Part shown: piece after piece, positions 43,047-51,542 of the stretch | Layout of the letters: the number at the start of each line of letters is the position of its first letter | How positions within the stretch are numbered: position 1 is the stretch's first letter | Assembly: GCA_031292275.1 (NCBI GenBank) | Contig: JARLHL010000100.1 | Location: forward strand, 50,157 to 114,156 | Direction: 5' to 3' | From: Desulfocapsaceae bacterium | GTDB lineage: Bacteria > Desulfobacterota > Desulfobulbia > Desulfobulbales > Desulfocapsaceae | Length of the DNA: 64,000 nt | The notes under the pieces: model-generated | The model's database searches: none | What the model saw: the letters and a program-made list of their open reading frames with translations, nothing else | Told to the model about the DNA's origin: nothing | Made by a program: the position numbers and the translations under genes

Positions 43047-43712
43047 ATGAAGCACTTTTTGCACAATGGCAATACCTACCCAGTCGATGATCAGGGGTTT
43101 TTACTTGATCCCCAATCCTGGGATATGAACTTTGCCGAAGGCATGGCTAAAGAATGTGAAATTCAGAGTCTCAGCAGCGAGCATTGGGATGTTATCAATT
43201 TTATTCGGGAGGCGTATAAAAAAACGGGAGCGTGTCCTACCATCTTTGCTGTTTGCAATGCCAATGGGCTGCGTCCGCGGGAAATGAAAAAGCTTTTCCC
43301 CACCGGTTATCATCGGGGAATGTGCCGGATTGCGGGAGTCCATTATCGCATTAATAAAATGCCCTTTGAGCCTCATAGCAAAGAACGTTCTGCGGCTGAA
43401 CTTGAAGCGCTTGCCGGTGGCAAGACCTATACCGTCGATGTCCGGGGGTTCCTGGTTGATCCGGAGACTTGGGATGAAAATTATGCCCTGCATCGAGCCT
43501 TGGAGATGAAGATCCCAAAGGGACAGCTTACGGACAAGCATTGGCAGGTAATCGACTATCTGCGCAGCTCTCAAAAGCAGAGAAAACAGATTCCGAATAT
43601 TTATGAGGTCTGTGAGAATTGTCAGTTGGAATTTGATGAATTCGAAAACCTGTTCCCTGACGGGTATCACCGGGGAGCATTGAAAATTGCAGGACTGCGT
43701 TTCGCTCAATAA
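43047..43712 (+). CDS. Tandem DsrC/TusE-like protein
   Basis: Start at 43047 is chosen because GGGGG at 43036-43040 is at a good distance; an ATG at 43041 also exists. The 221-residue product contains two DsrC-like domains (about 1-108 and about 115-221). Each has the family pattern: YPVDDQGFLLDPQSWD / YTVDVRGFLVDPETWDENYA, EHWDVINFIREAY / KHWQVIDYLR and LFPTGYHRG / LFPDGYHRG with a following IAG. The first copy keeps only the cysteine of GMCRIAG; the second has none at that place, and neither has the C-terminal penultimate cysteine of true DsrC. It is thus unlikely to carry trisulfide sulfur in DsrAB reactions; a regulatory or sulfur-relay role is possible. Confidence 0.85.
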   Translation: MKHFLHNGNTYPVDDQGFLLDPQSWDMNFAEGMAKECEIQSLSSEHWDVINFIREAYKKTGACPTIFAVCNANGLRPREMKKLFPTGYHRGMCRIAGVHYRINKMPFEPHSKERSAAELEALAGGKTYTVDVRGFLVDPETWDENYALHRALEMKIPKGQLTDKHWQVIDYLRSSQKQRKQIPNIYEVCENCQLEFDEFENLFPDGYHRGALKIAGLRFAQ

Positions 43713-43743
43713 CAGAGCTGACCGTGTTGTCGGACCTGTGCGC

Positions 43744-43775
43744 AAGAGAGCTGCAGGCTGCAGCTCTCTTATTTT
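43744..43775. terminator. Bidirectional terminator between convergent genes
   Basis: AAGAGAGCTG (43744-43753) pairs with CAGCTCTCTT (43761-43770) and is followed by ATTTTTG on the plus strand. It lies between the DsrC-like gene and the converging radical SAM gene, whose C-terminal codons it overlaps. Confidence 0.75.
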
Positions 43776-45214
43776 TGCACAGATTCCTGTTTTTTTCGCG
43801 ATTCGAAGGTCTGCATGGCTGAGAGGAAGTCCGGCAGGTGTCGGATCAGATGGAGCAGGCTGTGGCGATGCTCCCAGATCCGGCCCCGAAAGCGCTTGCG
43901 CCATTTGGGATCGGAGTAGAACCGTTTAACGTGCTTGTTATACAGCTGATCCAGCATTTCCCATGATGCGATTTCCTTGGGCAGGAAGACGAAGTTCATG
44001 CAGTTCATCTTCCGCCAGTCCTCCTGGAGCTGTCCGTGGGTCAAGATGGTCTTCCACACCGGAGCGCCATGGAAGGGCGTAAACTTGGTCATGTTCATAT
44101 CATCGAGCTCAAGTGACATTACCAGGTCGCTGGTCTTCCGTATTGACTCGGCGGTCTCGCCAGGCAGGCCCATCATGAAGAGCCCTTTGATCCGCAGGCC
44201 CGCGGCTCGGACCCGGGCCACCGTATCCCGGACCTCATCCAGATAGACTCCCGGCTTGTGGACCTCCAGCAGCGATGGTTCGCCGCTTTCGATGCCGATG
44301 GAGACCATGAGGCATCCTGCGGCCTTGAGGAGCCTGAGCAGTGCGTCGTCGGCATGGCCGACCCGAACCGCACAGTTGAACTGTAGGCCCAGCGGTTTGT
44401 TGATGAGCATTTCGCAGAGGGTTTCTATGCGGTCCCGGTGCAGGGTAAAGAGATCGTCGTAGATAATGATATGCCGGACCTTGAAATGCTGCCGCAGATA
44501 CTGCATATGCTCGTAGATATAGGAGGATGAATTGTATCTGTATCCTCGCTTAAAGACTGAGCGGTCGCAGTAGGAACATTGGTAGGGGCATCCCCGGCTG
44601 GTGATCATGGTCGCCCCGGGAGTGTTGATGTAGCTGAAGAGCGGCAGGTTGTACTTTTCAGGAAACCCGGGCAGCTTTTCGTATGCCGGCAGGGGCAGGG
44701 AGTCCAGATCGGGGATGGGTTCCCGGGGAGGATTGACAATTACATCCTCCTTTTCTCTGAACGCAAGCCCTTGAATTTTTATAAAATTGTCCCCTGCGGC
44801 CAATTGGGCAAGCGTTTCCTCCCCTTCGCCCAGGCAGAGAAGATCGATGTTCTCAAAGCGCCGGAGAAGCTCTCCGCCCATGGCTGAGACATGGACACCT
44901 CCGAAGATGGTTTTAATCTCGGGGCGGAGAGATTTGAGCCAGCAGGCCAGGTCGTAGGCGTCGTAAAAACCTGCAGTCGTGGTGGAAAATCCGACAAAAC
45001 CGGGGTTGTTCTTCAGGATGCGCCGGACAGATTCCTCCCGGCCGGCGGCAAAGGGGCCGCGACAATCCTCCACCTCCACCGAATGTCCGCGCTGTTCCAG
45101 GTAGGCGGCGATTGAGAGGAGTCCCAGCGGCGCCATGCGATTTGCGGTGGCGCTGACATCTTTTTTCCCCGGTATCCAGTTTGATCCGGCCGGGTGAACG
45201 AGTACAATATGCAA
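43769..45214 (-). CDS. B12-binding radical SAM protein
   Basis: 481 residues. A cobalamin-binding-type N-terminal domain (IVLVHPAGSNW..., GFSTTTAGFYDAYDLAC, FGGVHVSAMGG) is followed by the radical SAM motif ITSRGCPYQCSYCDRS and by IYDDLFTLHRDRIETL and GIESGEPSLLEVHKPG, the pattern of the BchE/HpnR-type family. Members of this group methylate or otherwise modify unactivated carbon. It sits at the left border of the polyene-like cluster, in the same direction as most of its genes, although two plus-strand genes (45328-46958) separate it. It may thus belong to either the polyene system or the envelope genes. Confidence 0.88.
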   Translation of the reverse strand: MHIVLVHPAGSNWIPGKKDVSATANRMAPLGLLSIAAYLEQRGHSVEVEDCRGPFAAGREESVRRILKNNPGFVGFSTTTAGFYDAYDLACWLKSLRPEIKTIFGGVHVSAMGGELLRRFENIDLLCLGEGEETLAQLAAGDNFIKIQGLAFREKEDVIVNPPREPIPDLDSLPLPAYEKLPGFPEKYNLPLFSYINTPGATMITSRGCPYQCSYCDRSVFKRGYRYNSSSYIYEHMQYLRQHFKVRHIIIYDDLFTLHRDRIETLCEMLINKPLGLQFNCAVRVGHADDALLRLLKAAGCLMVSIGIESGEPSLLEVHKPGVYLDEVRDTVARVRAAGLRIKGLFMMGLPGETAESIRKTSDLVMSLELDDMNMTKFTPFHGAPVWKTILTHGQLQEDWRKMNCMNFVFLPKEIASWEMLDQLYNKHVKRFYSDPKWRKRFRGRIWEHRHSLLHLIRHLPDFLSAMQTFESRKKQESVQK

Positions 45215-45327
45215 GGGTGCGCTCCTGTCTGTGAATCAGCTTGAAATTTTGAATCCCTGCAGGTAAAAGGAAATATCTGTCATGCCTCAGCATTTTCACT
45301 GTTCCGAATGCCTCAGCTCTATCACGC

Positions 45328-46095
45328 ATGCATACTATCAAATCGGATTCAGACAACGCAACATCTATTAGGCCGGATACCGCCGAAAGGAGGACTTTGC
45401 CGGAAGACTGGTCTTTTTTCGACAGGATATACTGTATTTCGCTTGAAAACAGAACAGATCGCAGGCAGGAGGCCATGGCGCAGTTTTCCAGGGTCGGCCT
45501 GGCTGAAAAGGTGGAGTTTATCCTTGTGAATAAACACCCGACCGATTGCGAGCAGGGCATCTATGAATCGCACATGCACTGCATGACCAGGGGACTGGAG
45601 GCCGGCGCTGAGCATATCCTCATCTTTGAGGACGACATCATCTTTGAGGGCTACACTCCGGAACGCCTCGGCAGGGCCCTACGCTTTCTGCGGCGGGACC
45701 GGGACTGGCAGGCCCTGTTCTTGGGCTGCATGGTGAAGAAAAGTGAGAGAACAGGCAACCCTGCCATTATCCGGATAGGCTACAGGAGCCTCACCCATGC
45801 CTATGCGGTACGACGGAAATTTGCGGAAACTCTCCTCCAGCCCTGGAAGAATATCGCCTTTGACGATTTTCTCCGGGACCTTAAAAGTCCCCGGATGTAT
45901 GCGGTCTACCCGTCCTTTGCGTTCCAGAGCAATGCTGTCTCCGACAATGAGCGATATCTCCCTCTGGACCGGTTCCGTCGTCTGTGCGGCGGTCTGCGAA
46001 GCCTGCAGAGGCGCAACGAATTGTATCATCATTATAAATGGCTGATCATCGGCTGCCATGTCCTGGCCATCCTTGCCGTCGTATACTGCCTGTGA
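45328..46095 (+). CDS. Glycosyltransferase family 25 (LPS-type)
   Basis: 255 residues with GT25 features: FDRIYCISLENRTDRRQ at the start, then CEQGIYESHMHCM, HILIFEDDIIFEG, and RSLTHAYAVRRKFAETLL. Such enzymes add galactose or related sugars in lipopolysaccharide. The C-terminus is hydrophobic. The stop overlaps the start of the following deacetylase gene. Strand and function differ from the radical SAM and polyketide genes on both sides. Confidence 0.87.
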   Translation: MHTIKSDSDNATSIRPDTAERRTLPEDWSFFDRIYCISLENRTDRRQEAMAQFSRVGLAEKVEFILVNKHPTDCEQGIYESHMHCMTRGLEAGAEHILIFEDDIIFEGYTPERLGRALRFLRRDRDWQALFLGCMVKKSERTGNPAIIRIGYRSLTHAYAVRRKFAETLLQPWKNIAFDDFLRDLKSPRMYAVYPSFAFQSNAVSDNERYLPLDRFRRLCGGLRSLQRRNELYHHYKWLIIGCHVLAILAVVYCL

Positions 46096-46958
46096 AGGAT
46101 TCGAAACCCGCCATAGGGCCGGGAGATCATCCCGCTTGCAGCAGACGTCCTTTTTCCGTTGCCGAGTGGTCCGGGTTCCTTGCCTTCTTCCTCTATCTGC
46201 CGCTGTGGATGGTGGACCCCCGCCTGGCCCCGGTCCCCCTTGCAGGCTTCATCCTGGCCTGCCTGGTCCTGCCTTTTTTCCCGGAGCTTTCTTTTTTCCT
46301 GCCGGTGATCAGCAGGGGAAGGACCGGCCGGTCCTGGGTCAGCCTTACCTTCGACGACGGGCCTGACCCGGTTTCCACGCCCCTCCTGCTACCCCTCCTG
46401 GAGAGATACGGGGCGACCGCTACCTTTTTTGTCACAGGCGACCGTGCCAGCCGTTATCCCGAGAACCTGCGGGAGATCCTCGCCAGGGGGCACGGAATCG
46501 GCAACCATTCCTACACCCACGATGACTATATCATGTTCCGGAATCCCGATACCATCGTCGGCGAGATAGACCGGACCCAGCAGGTCTTCAGCAAATTCGG
46601 GTTCCTGGCGTGCCTGTTCAGGCCCCCGGTGGGCATCATCACCTCCCGCTATGCCGATGCCCTTCCGCGGACTGGGCTGCAGGCGGTGAATTTCAGCAGG
46701 CGGGCCCGCGACCTGGGCAACCGGCGGGTTCATGGGCTCGCCAGGCGGATCCTGAGAAATCTGCAGGCTGACGACATCATTCTTTTGCATGATATCCCGC
46801 CGAGAAGAGTGGGGAACCTGCCGGTCTGGCTGTCCGAGGTCGAGTCCGTCCTGGCCGGAATTAAGGAGAAGGGGCTTACCGTCGTCTCCCTTGATACCCT
46901 TATCGGCCAGCCGGTGATGGTTGCTCTCCCCGGCCCGGGCGAGGCCAAAAAAGATTAA
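46092..46958 (+). CDS. Polysaccharide deacetylase with N-terminal membrane segments
   Basis: The GTG at 46092 overlaps the GT25 stop (GTGA); a longer frame exists to 46038 but would overlap more. 288 residues with two hydrophobic segments in the first 85 residues (FLAFFLYLPLWMV, LAGFILACLVLPFFPELSFFLPV), then the NodB homology VSLTFDDGPDPVSTP, HGIGNHSYTHDDY, RPPVGII and LLHDIPP. Membrane-anchored; should act on an envelope glycan. Translationally coupled with the GT25 gene. Shares its stop region with the converging exporter gene. Confidence 0.9.
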   Translation: MKDSKPAIGPGDHPACSRRPFSVAEWSGFLAFFLYLPLWMVDPRLAPVPLAGFILACLVLPFFPELSFFLPVISRGRTGRSWVSLTFDDGPDPVSTPLLLPLLERYGATATFFVTGDRASRYPENLREILARGHGIGNHSYTHDDYIMFRNPDTIVGEIDRTQQVFSKFGFLACLFRPPVGIITSRYADALPRTGLQAVNFSRRARDLGNRRVHGLARRILRNLQADDIILLHDIPPRRVGNLPVWLSEVESVLAGIKEKGLTVVSLDTLIGQPVMVALPGPGEAKKD

Positions 46959-49900
46959 ACAGCCTGAATTGGAACCGAATACAGCCTGCCTGTCGCCCAG
47001 AAGAGCTCGCGATTGACGGAGGCAGAGACCTTCACCGCTCCGTAACCGCAGGCAGTCATTATTGCGGTCAGCTCGTTACAGGTGCGATAGCTGGCCCGGC
47101 TGCTGAACGACCTGGCCCTGAAATCCTCCACACCCCAGTACAGCGACCGTTTTGCCGTTGGGCGGATCACGAATCTGATGAGCAGCAGGCCGTCGTCCGT
47201 CAGAAGATTTCGTGTCTGCATCAGCGTGACCCTGAGTTGATCATCGTCAAGATAGTGCAGCATATCCAGGAGCAGAATGCAGTCGAATCGACCCTGCACT
47301 GGAGGGAGACCGGGGGCGGATCCTTCCAGGATCGTGCCTCTCTCCTGTACCGCAATCCGGGCAATTCTGACCCGTTCGGAATCCGGATCGATCCCCACGA
47401 TCTGGGCCTTGGGGAGGTGTTCGAGGCACCAGCAGGCCGGAAGTCCGTAGCCGCAGCCGATATCGAGGATCCTGCCCGCGTTCTGCAGGCCGCCCAGCAT
47501 GCGCGGCAGTTCGCTGAAGAGCGGATCGTAGTTGAGTTTGAAACGGGCAAACAGCCGCGGGTAGGTCTCGGTCAGCCGGTACCGCCGGAGAATGCGCTGA
47601 CCAGGGGCGCCGGCCGGATCGGGCCTCTGCCCTTCGGGACGGAAATAGGCCTCCAGTATTGGAGGAAGGAGAAGGATGGTGCCCAGGAAAGAATAGCCGA
47701 TGCCGCAGACCGAGGTGATGCCCAGACTGCGCAGGGTGGCATGTTCGGCAAAACAGAGGACACCGAAGCCGATGAGGGTCGAGGACGCCGACAGCAGGAT
47801 TGCGCTGTAAACCAGGATGTTGGAGGTGTGGGTCCGCGCCTGGTACCGCTGGCGGCCGCAGATGGTGTAGAGGGTATAGTCGACGCCTACCCCCAGGATC
47901 ACGACTGTCAGCATGAGTCCTGGAATATCCAGGGGATGCCCGATGAGGTTCAGGGTTCCCAGCGTACATATATAGGCGAAGACCAGGGGCAGCAGACAGA
48001 TGACAGTCAGGCGCCAGTTCAAAAAAAAGATAAAGAGCATCAGGGTCACCACCGCTGTCATGATGGCAAGTGAGGAGGCAAAGGTCGAAAAGAGGATCCT
48101 GCTGAGACTGCTGGAGAAATAGGCTGGATCGAATATCTTGTTCTTCTTGCCGTAGTCGTTGAAGAACCGGGGGGCATCGTAGGCCGCGCCCGGGGTGATG
48201 GTGATGAACTCGACCAGTCTGTCGCTCTGGGTGATGCTCAGCAGTCTGTCATAGGCGGCGGAGAGCGGCGCGGGGTGGAGGGCGGTGTCCGGTTCCAGCA
48301 GGGCGAAAAAATCGCTGAAGGCGTCAGGCCTCAGGCCGAGTGCTGTCCCTGTGTCCACAAGGTTCCGACTCACCTGTTCGACCCTCTCGGGTGTCCAGAA
48401 ACTCTTCCAGGCGGCCCGGTTTTTTTCGGCCAGATCCTGGCCGGGAAAGATCATGGAGGGATTGAATACCGACTGTATGCGATTCGCCTGGAGATCTCCC
48501 TCCATTTTTTCCAGGAGGCCGTCGTTCCGACTCTGCAGCTCGTCTCTGGACGCAGCTGAGGCCATCAGATAGACCTTCTGACCGATATCACCCCAGACTG
48601 TGGTGAACATCCGGTAATCCTCCTGGGTTTTTTGGCTGACTGTATTCATGTCGGCAAGGCTCAGATGAAACTGGGGCCTGGCGAAAAAAAGCATGACGCA
48701 GGCCAGCAGCACCGCCGCAACCAGTCCGGGCATGCCGGCACTGAAGAGCCAGCGGGAAAGGGTGTGCAGGGGCGGCGTGCGCTTGGCCGCCGGAGGCATG
48801 ACGGGAAAGATTTTCGGGTAGACGAAGTAAATGAACAGATAGGTAAACGACAGCCCCAGAGCGGTGAATTCCCCCAGCTGGGCAAATATCGGGAAATCGC
48901 TCATGCTCAGGACCAGGAAGGAGGCGATGGTGGTCAGCAGGGCGATGAGTCCGCCGATGGACTGGACCTCCTTGGCGGCCTGCCTGCCCCTGGTCACCTG
49001 CGGTCTGTCGAAGAAGAGGAGGTAGGTAATGCTGAAGTCGTCCATGATCGAGACTAAAGCCCCGGAGAAGCCCAGGACCATGATGGAAATTGAGGAATGG
49101 AAGAGAGAGTAGACGAACAGGGCCGCCGCCATCCCGGCCAGCGGCGGGACCAGGGAGAGGAAGGCGAAGGCCGGCCTGGGGAAGGCCAGAAACAGCAGCA
49201 GGGCAATGCCCGCAGTCGACAGGCCCAATGCCAGGTTAACGTCGTGACGGATCATCTTCTCGTTGTCCAGGGCCGCCCGGAAGGTGCCGGTAGGGGTCAG
49301 CACCAGGCGGCCCGCCGAAGCAAACCGCTGACTGAGCTCGCGGCCGGCCGTGCTAAAAAGATCGGCAATCTGCTGGGCTGCCGCCGTGTTGGAGCCCGAT
49401 TTCGCGGGCCGGGCAATAAGCAGCAGATGGCGGCCATCTTCGGAGATGAGGTTGCCCTTATAGATCCTGGCATTATTCGAAGGCGCCAGATTGATCAGTC
49501 TGGACAGCACCAGGTCCTTGAGCCCCAGTGGGTCGATGGCAAGGGAGAAGGACTGGCCGATGCCCTCCAGGCTCGACATGCCGGCCATGACCGTCTGCAG
49601 ACGCTGGCGGATGGCCTCGTCCTGCAGACGGGGTGCGACCTTGTTTTCCAGCTCCTCCTGCGAGAATAAAAGAGGCAGCTGGTGCACCACCTGCCGGGCG
49701 ATTTCGGGGATGACACTGACCACCTCGCCCATGCCGATCTCTTCGAAGAGGCCGCTGGCCCGCATCTTCTCCTGGAGGAAGGAGGCACATTCCACCAGCG
49801 TGTCCGGGGCCTCCCGGTCGATCATGATATCAACAGCCACCTGGTCATGGATAGGGTGGTTCTTGAAAATCTCCAGTGCGTCGACAATGATCTGCTCGTG

Positions 49901-50023
49901 GGCCGGCAGGGATTTTGTCACATCGGTATCGATATCCAGGCGCTTGATGCCAAGGAGGGCGAAACAGGCGATGAAGACGGCGACAAGAAGCAGCAGAGGC
50001 AGGTGTATTCTTTGGGATTTCAT
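46955..50023 (-). CDS. MMPL-family exporter fused to a SAM-dependent methyltransferase
   Basis: From the ATG at 50023 the protein has about 1022 residues. The first ~780 are an RND/MMPL exporter: a first transmembrane helix (LPLLLLVAVFIACFALLG), a large periplasmic loop, helices with ALVSIMDDFSITYLLFF and a second repeat with GVGVDYTLYTICGRQR. The last ~240 are a class I methyltransferase: RILDIGCGYGLPACWCLEHL, IVGIDPDSERVRIARI, FDCILLLDMLHYL. Stand-alone versions of both are typical neighbours in aryl-polyene clusters. The fusion probably couples export and methylation of the product (inference). The first gene-length extension upstream (to 50158) is less likely to be translated. Confidence 0.9.
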   Translation of the reverse strand: MKSQRIHLPLLLLVAVFIACFALLGIKRLDIDTDVTKSLPAHEQIIVDALEIFKNHPIHDQVAVDIMIDREAPDTLVECASFLQEKMRASGLFEEIGMGEVVSVIPEIARQVVHQLPLLFSQEELENKVAPRLQDEAIRQRLQTVMAGMSSLEGIGQSFSLAIDPLGLKDLVLSRLINLAPSNNARIYKGNLISEDGRHLLLIARPAKSGSNTAAAQQIADLFSTAGRELSQRFASAGRLVLTPTGTFRAALDNEKMIRHDVNLALGLSTAGIALLLFLAFPRPAFAFLSLVPPLAGMAAALFVYSLFHSSISIMVLGFSGALVSIMDDFSITYLLFFDRPQVTRGRQAAKEVQSIGGLIALLTTIASFLVLSMSDFPIFAQLGEFTALGLSFTYLFIYFVYPKIFPVMPPAAKRTPPLHTLSRWLFSAGMPGLVAAVLLACVMLFFARPQFHLSLADMNTVSQKTQEDYRMFTTVWGDIGQKVYLMASAASRDELQSRNDGLLEKMEGDLQANRIQSVFNPSMIFPGQDLAEKNRAAWKSFWTPERVEQVSRNLVDTGTALGLRPDAFSDFFALLEPDTALHPAPLSAAYDRLLSITQSDRLVEFITITPGAAYDAPRFFNDYGKKNKIFDPAYFSSSLSRILFSTFASSLAIMTAVVTLMLFIFFLNWRLTVICLLPLVFAYICTLGTLNLIGHPLDIPGLMLTVVILGVGVDYTLYTICGRQRYQARTHTSNILVYSAILLSASSTLIGFGVLCFAEHATLRSLGITSVCGIGYSFLGTILLLPPILEAYFRPEGQRPDPAGAPGQRILRRYRLTETYPRLFARFKLNYDPLFSELPRMLGGLQNAGRILDIGCGYGLPACWCLEHLPKAQIVGIDPDSERVRIARIAVQERGTILEGSAPGLPPVQGRFDCILLLDMLHYLDDDQLRVTLMQTRNLLTDDGLLLIRFVIRPTAKRSLYWGVEDFRARSFSSRASYRTCNELTAIMTACGYGAVKVSASVNRELFWATGRLYSVPIQAV

Positions 50024-50238
50024 TTTTAAATCGCAGGGAAGAGATGGTTGTGGCAGCAGCCTGCAGGACTTCGGTCTGCTGTCTGCAGGCCCCGCTGCTC
50101 CGCAGAAAATTCCGATGCTGGGGAGGGGGCCGGGGTCTGCATGGGCCGGAGCCTGCATTCTCAGTTGCAGCAGTATACACTATAGGGGGCTGGTGAACAG
50201 ACGTTTTTCCCTTAGATTCCCCTTTGCTTTCAGGCTGG

Positions 50239-51069
50239 TCACCGCTGAACCGGTCCGGTTCTGATCCAGGCCGGCGGCCTTTGGCGTCCGGCACTCACAT
50301 CCCGCATCCGCAGCCCCAGCACCGTTTCCCTGATCCTCTTCTCCTGATCCAGAATCTGCAGGTCATAGACCAGTTCGTCCCGGCCCGCAAACCGCAGATC
50401 CGCAGTGACCTGGTATTGCTCGCCGGCCCGGGTGGGGACGGTGATTATCCGTGAGGCGAAGCCCACCGGGAAGGGCACGAAATCCGCCAGCTGCTGGCCG
50501 TGGACGCAGGCGGCATGCATGGCTCCGTCGAGACAGAAGGGTGAGCCGAGCGAAGGGAAGTCAGCAGTCAGTTCCGGCGTGCGGACCCAGGCCCGGGCCT
50601 GTTGCCGGCCAAGACTGACGGTACCCTGCAGGGTCCGGAAGGTCGGGCCAAAGGGGACCAGCTCGCGGTAGATCCGTTCGGCAGACACTTCACGGACAGG
50701 ACCTGCGGTCATGGCGGCCCGTCCGGGGCAGGCCGTCTCTTTGCCGCCAAAGAGCAGCTCGCAGTGCGTGGTCAGTCGGGCCATCGCCTTCAGCTGCCGG
50801 CGGGTCAGCAGGCGGGCCTGTACCTGGCCGCAGGCCGACTCCTCAACCTCGGTCAGGATGTCGATCCGGTCTGCCTCCTGGGGGATTTCAAGAAATTTGC
50901 CGAACCTGGCATCCGTCATCAGGTCTACCCTCAAGGCCGGATGTAAGATCTGTGCCCTTTCTGCAAGCAGGCCCATTGCCTCCACCGCCGGCAGGATGAT
51001 CCGGCCGTTGAAGCAGTGGTCCCGATACCAGTGGGGGATCGGCAGGCGCATGGAGGCGGGGGGGGTCAT
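50239..51069 (-). CDS. Polyketide-synthase-type dehydratase, stand-alone
   Basis: 276 residues from the ATG at 51069 (ATGA overlap with the thioesterase stop). Resembles the PS-DH domain: an N-terminal hotdog with the catalytic-type His in WYRDHCFNGRIILPAVEAM, and a second hotdog with the Asp-type motif GSPFCLDGAMHAACVHG. Such a free dehydratase could remove water from a beta-hydroxyacyl-ACP in polyene assembly. Assignment is from motif memory. Confidence 0.72.
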   Translation of the reverse strand: MTPPASMRLPIPHWYRDHCFNGRIILPAVEAMGLLAERAQILHPALRVDLMTDARFGKFLEIPQEADRIDILTEVEESACGQVQARLLTRRQLKAMARLTTHCELLFGGKETACPGRAAMTAGPVREVSAERIYRELVPFGPTFRTLQGTVSLGRQQARAWVRTPELTADFPSLGSPFCLDGAMHAACVHGQQLADFVPFPVGFASRIITVPTRAGEQYQVTADLRFAGRDELVYDLQILDQEKRIRETVLGLRMRDVSAGRQRPPAWIRTGPVQR

Positions 51070-51542
51070 TGAGGAAATTGCTTCCACAGGGCGATGGTCC
51101 TGTCGTCTATCTCTACCGGGATATGGTTGCTGTTGACGGCGCAGTGCCGGGTGAAGCCGGTGCAGGCTATCTCGCCGGTCTCTGCCCTGACGATCAGGTA
51201 GTCGAACTGCACCTTGACCAGCTCAAGGGTTGTCGGACGGGTGTGGATGTACATCAGGTCATCGTAGAAGAGCGGTGAGAAATAGTTGAGCTCGGTCTTG
51301 ATGATGGGATAGATATAGCCGGAGGCCTCGATCTGCTTGTACGGATAGTCGGCGTCGCGCATCAGTTCGGCCCGTCCGAACTCGAAATAGCGCAGATAAT
51401 TGGCATGATAGACCACCTGGGAGCGGTCCGTGTCCACGTACAGGGTTCGCATCTCGCAGCGGTGCCAGCAGATGCCGGTCTTCCTGTCGCGCACATAAGA
51501 GGGATTATCCTGTATTTCCGGGTCGAAAGGTTTTGGACGCAT
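51066..51542 (-). CDS. YbgC-type acyl-(ACP/CoA) thioesterase
   Basis: 158 residues in the hotdog 4HBT family: YVDTDRSQVVYHANYLRYFEFGRAE is the signature with the catalytic-type Asp, followed by the beta strands and the closing NSNHIPVEID. In aryl-polyene clusters a thioesterase of this type occupies a similar place and probably releases or edits the chain. Overlaps the ketosynthase stop by one base and the dehydratase start by four. Confidence 0.9.
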   Translation of the reverse strand: MRPKPFDPEIQDNPSYVRDRKTGICWHRCEMRTLYVDTDRSQVVYHANYLRYFEFGRAELMRDADYPYKQIEASGYIYPIIKTELNYFSPLFYDDLMYIHTRPTTLELVKVQFDYLIVRAETGEIACTGFTRHCAVNSNHIPVEIDDRTIALWKQFPQ

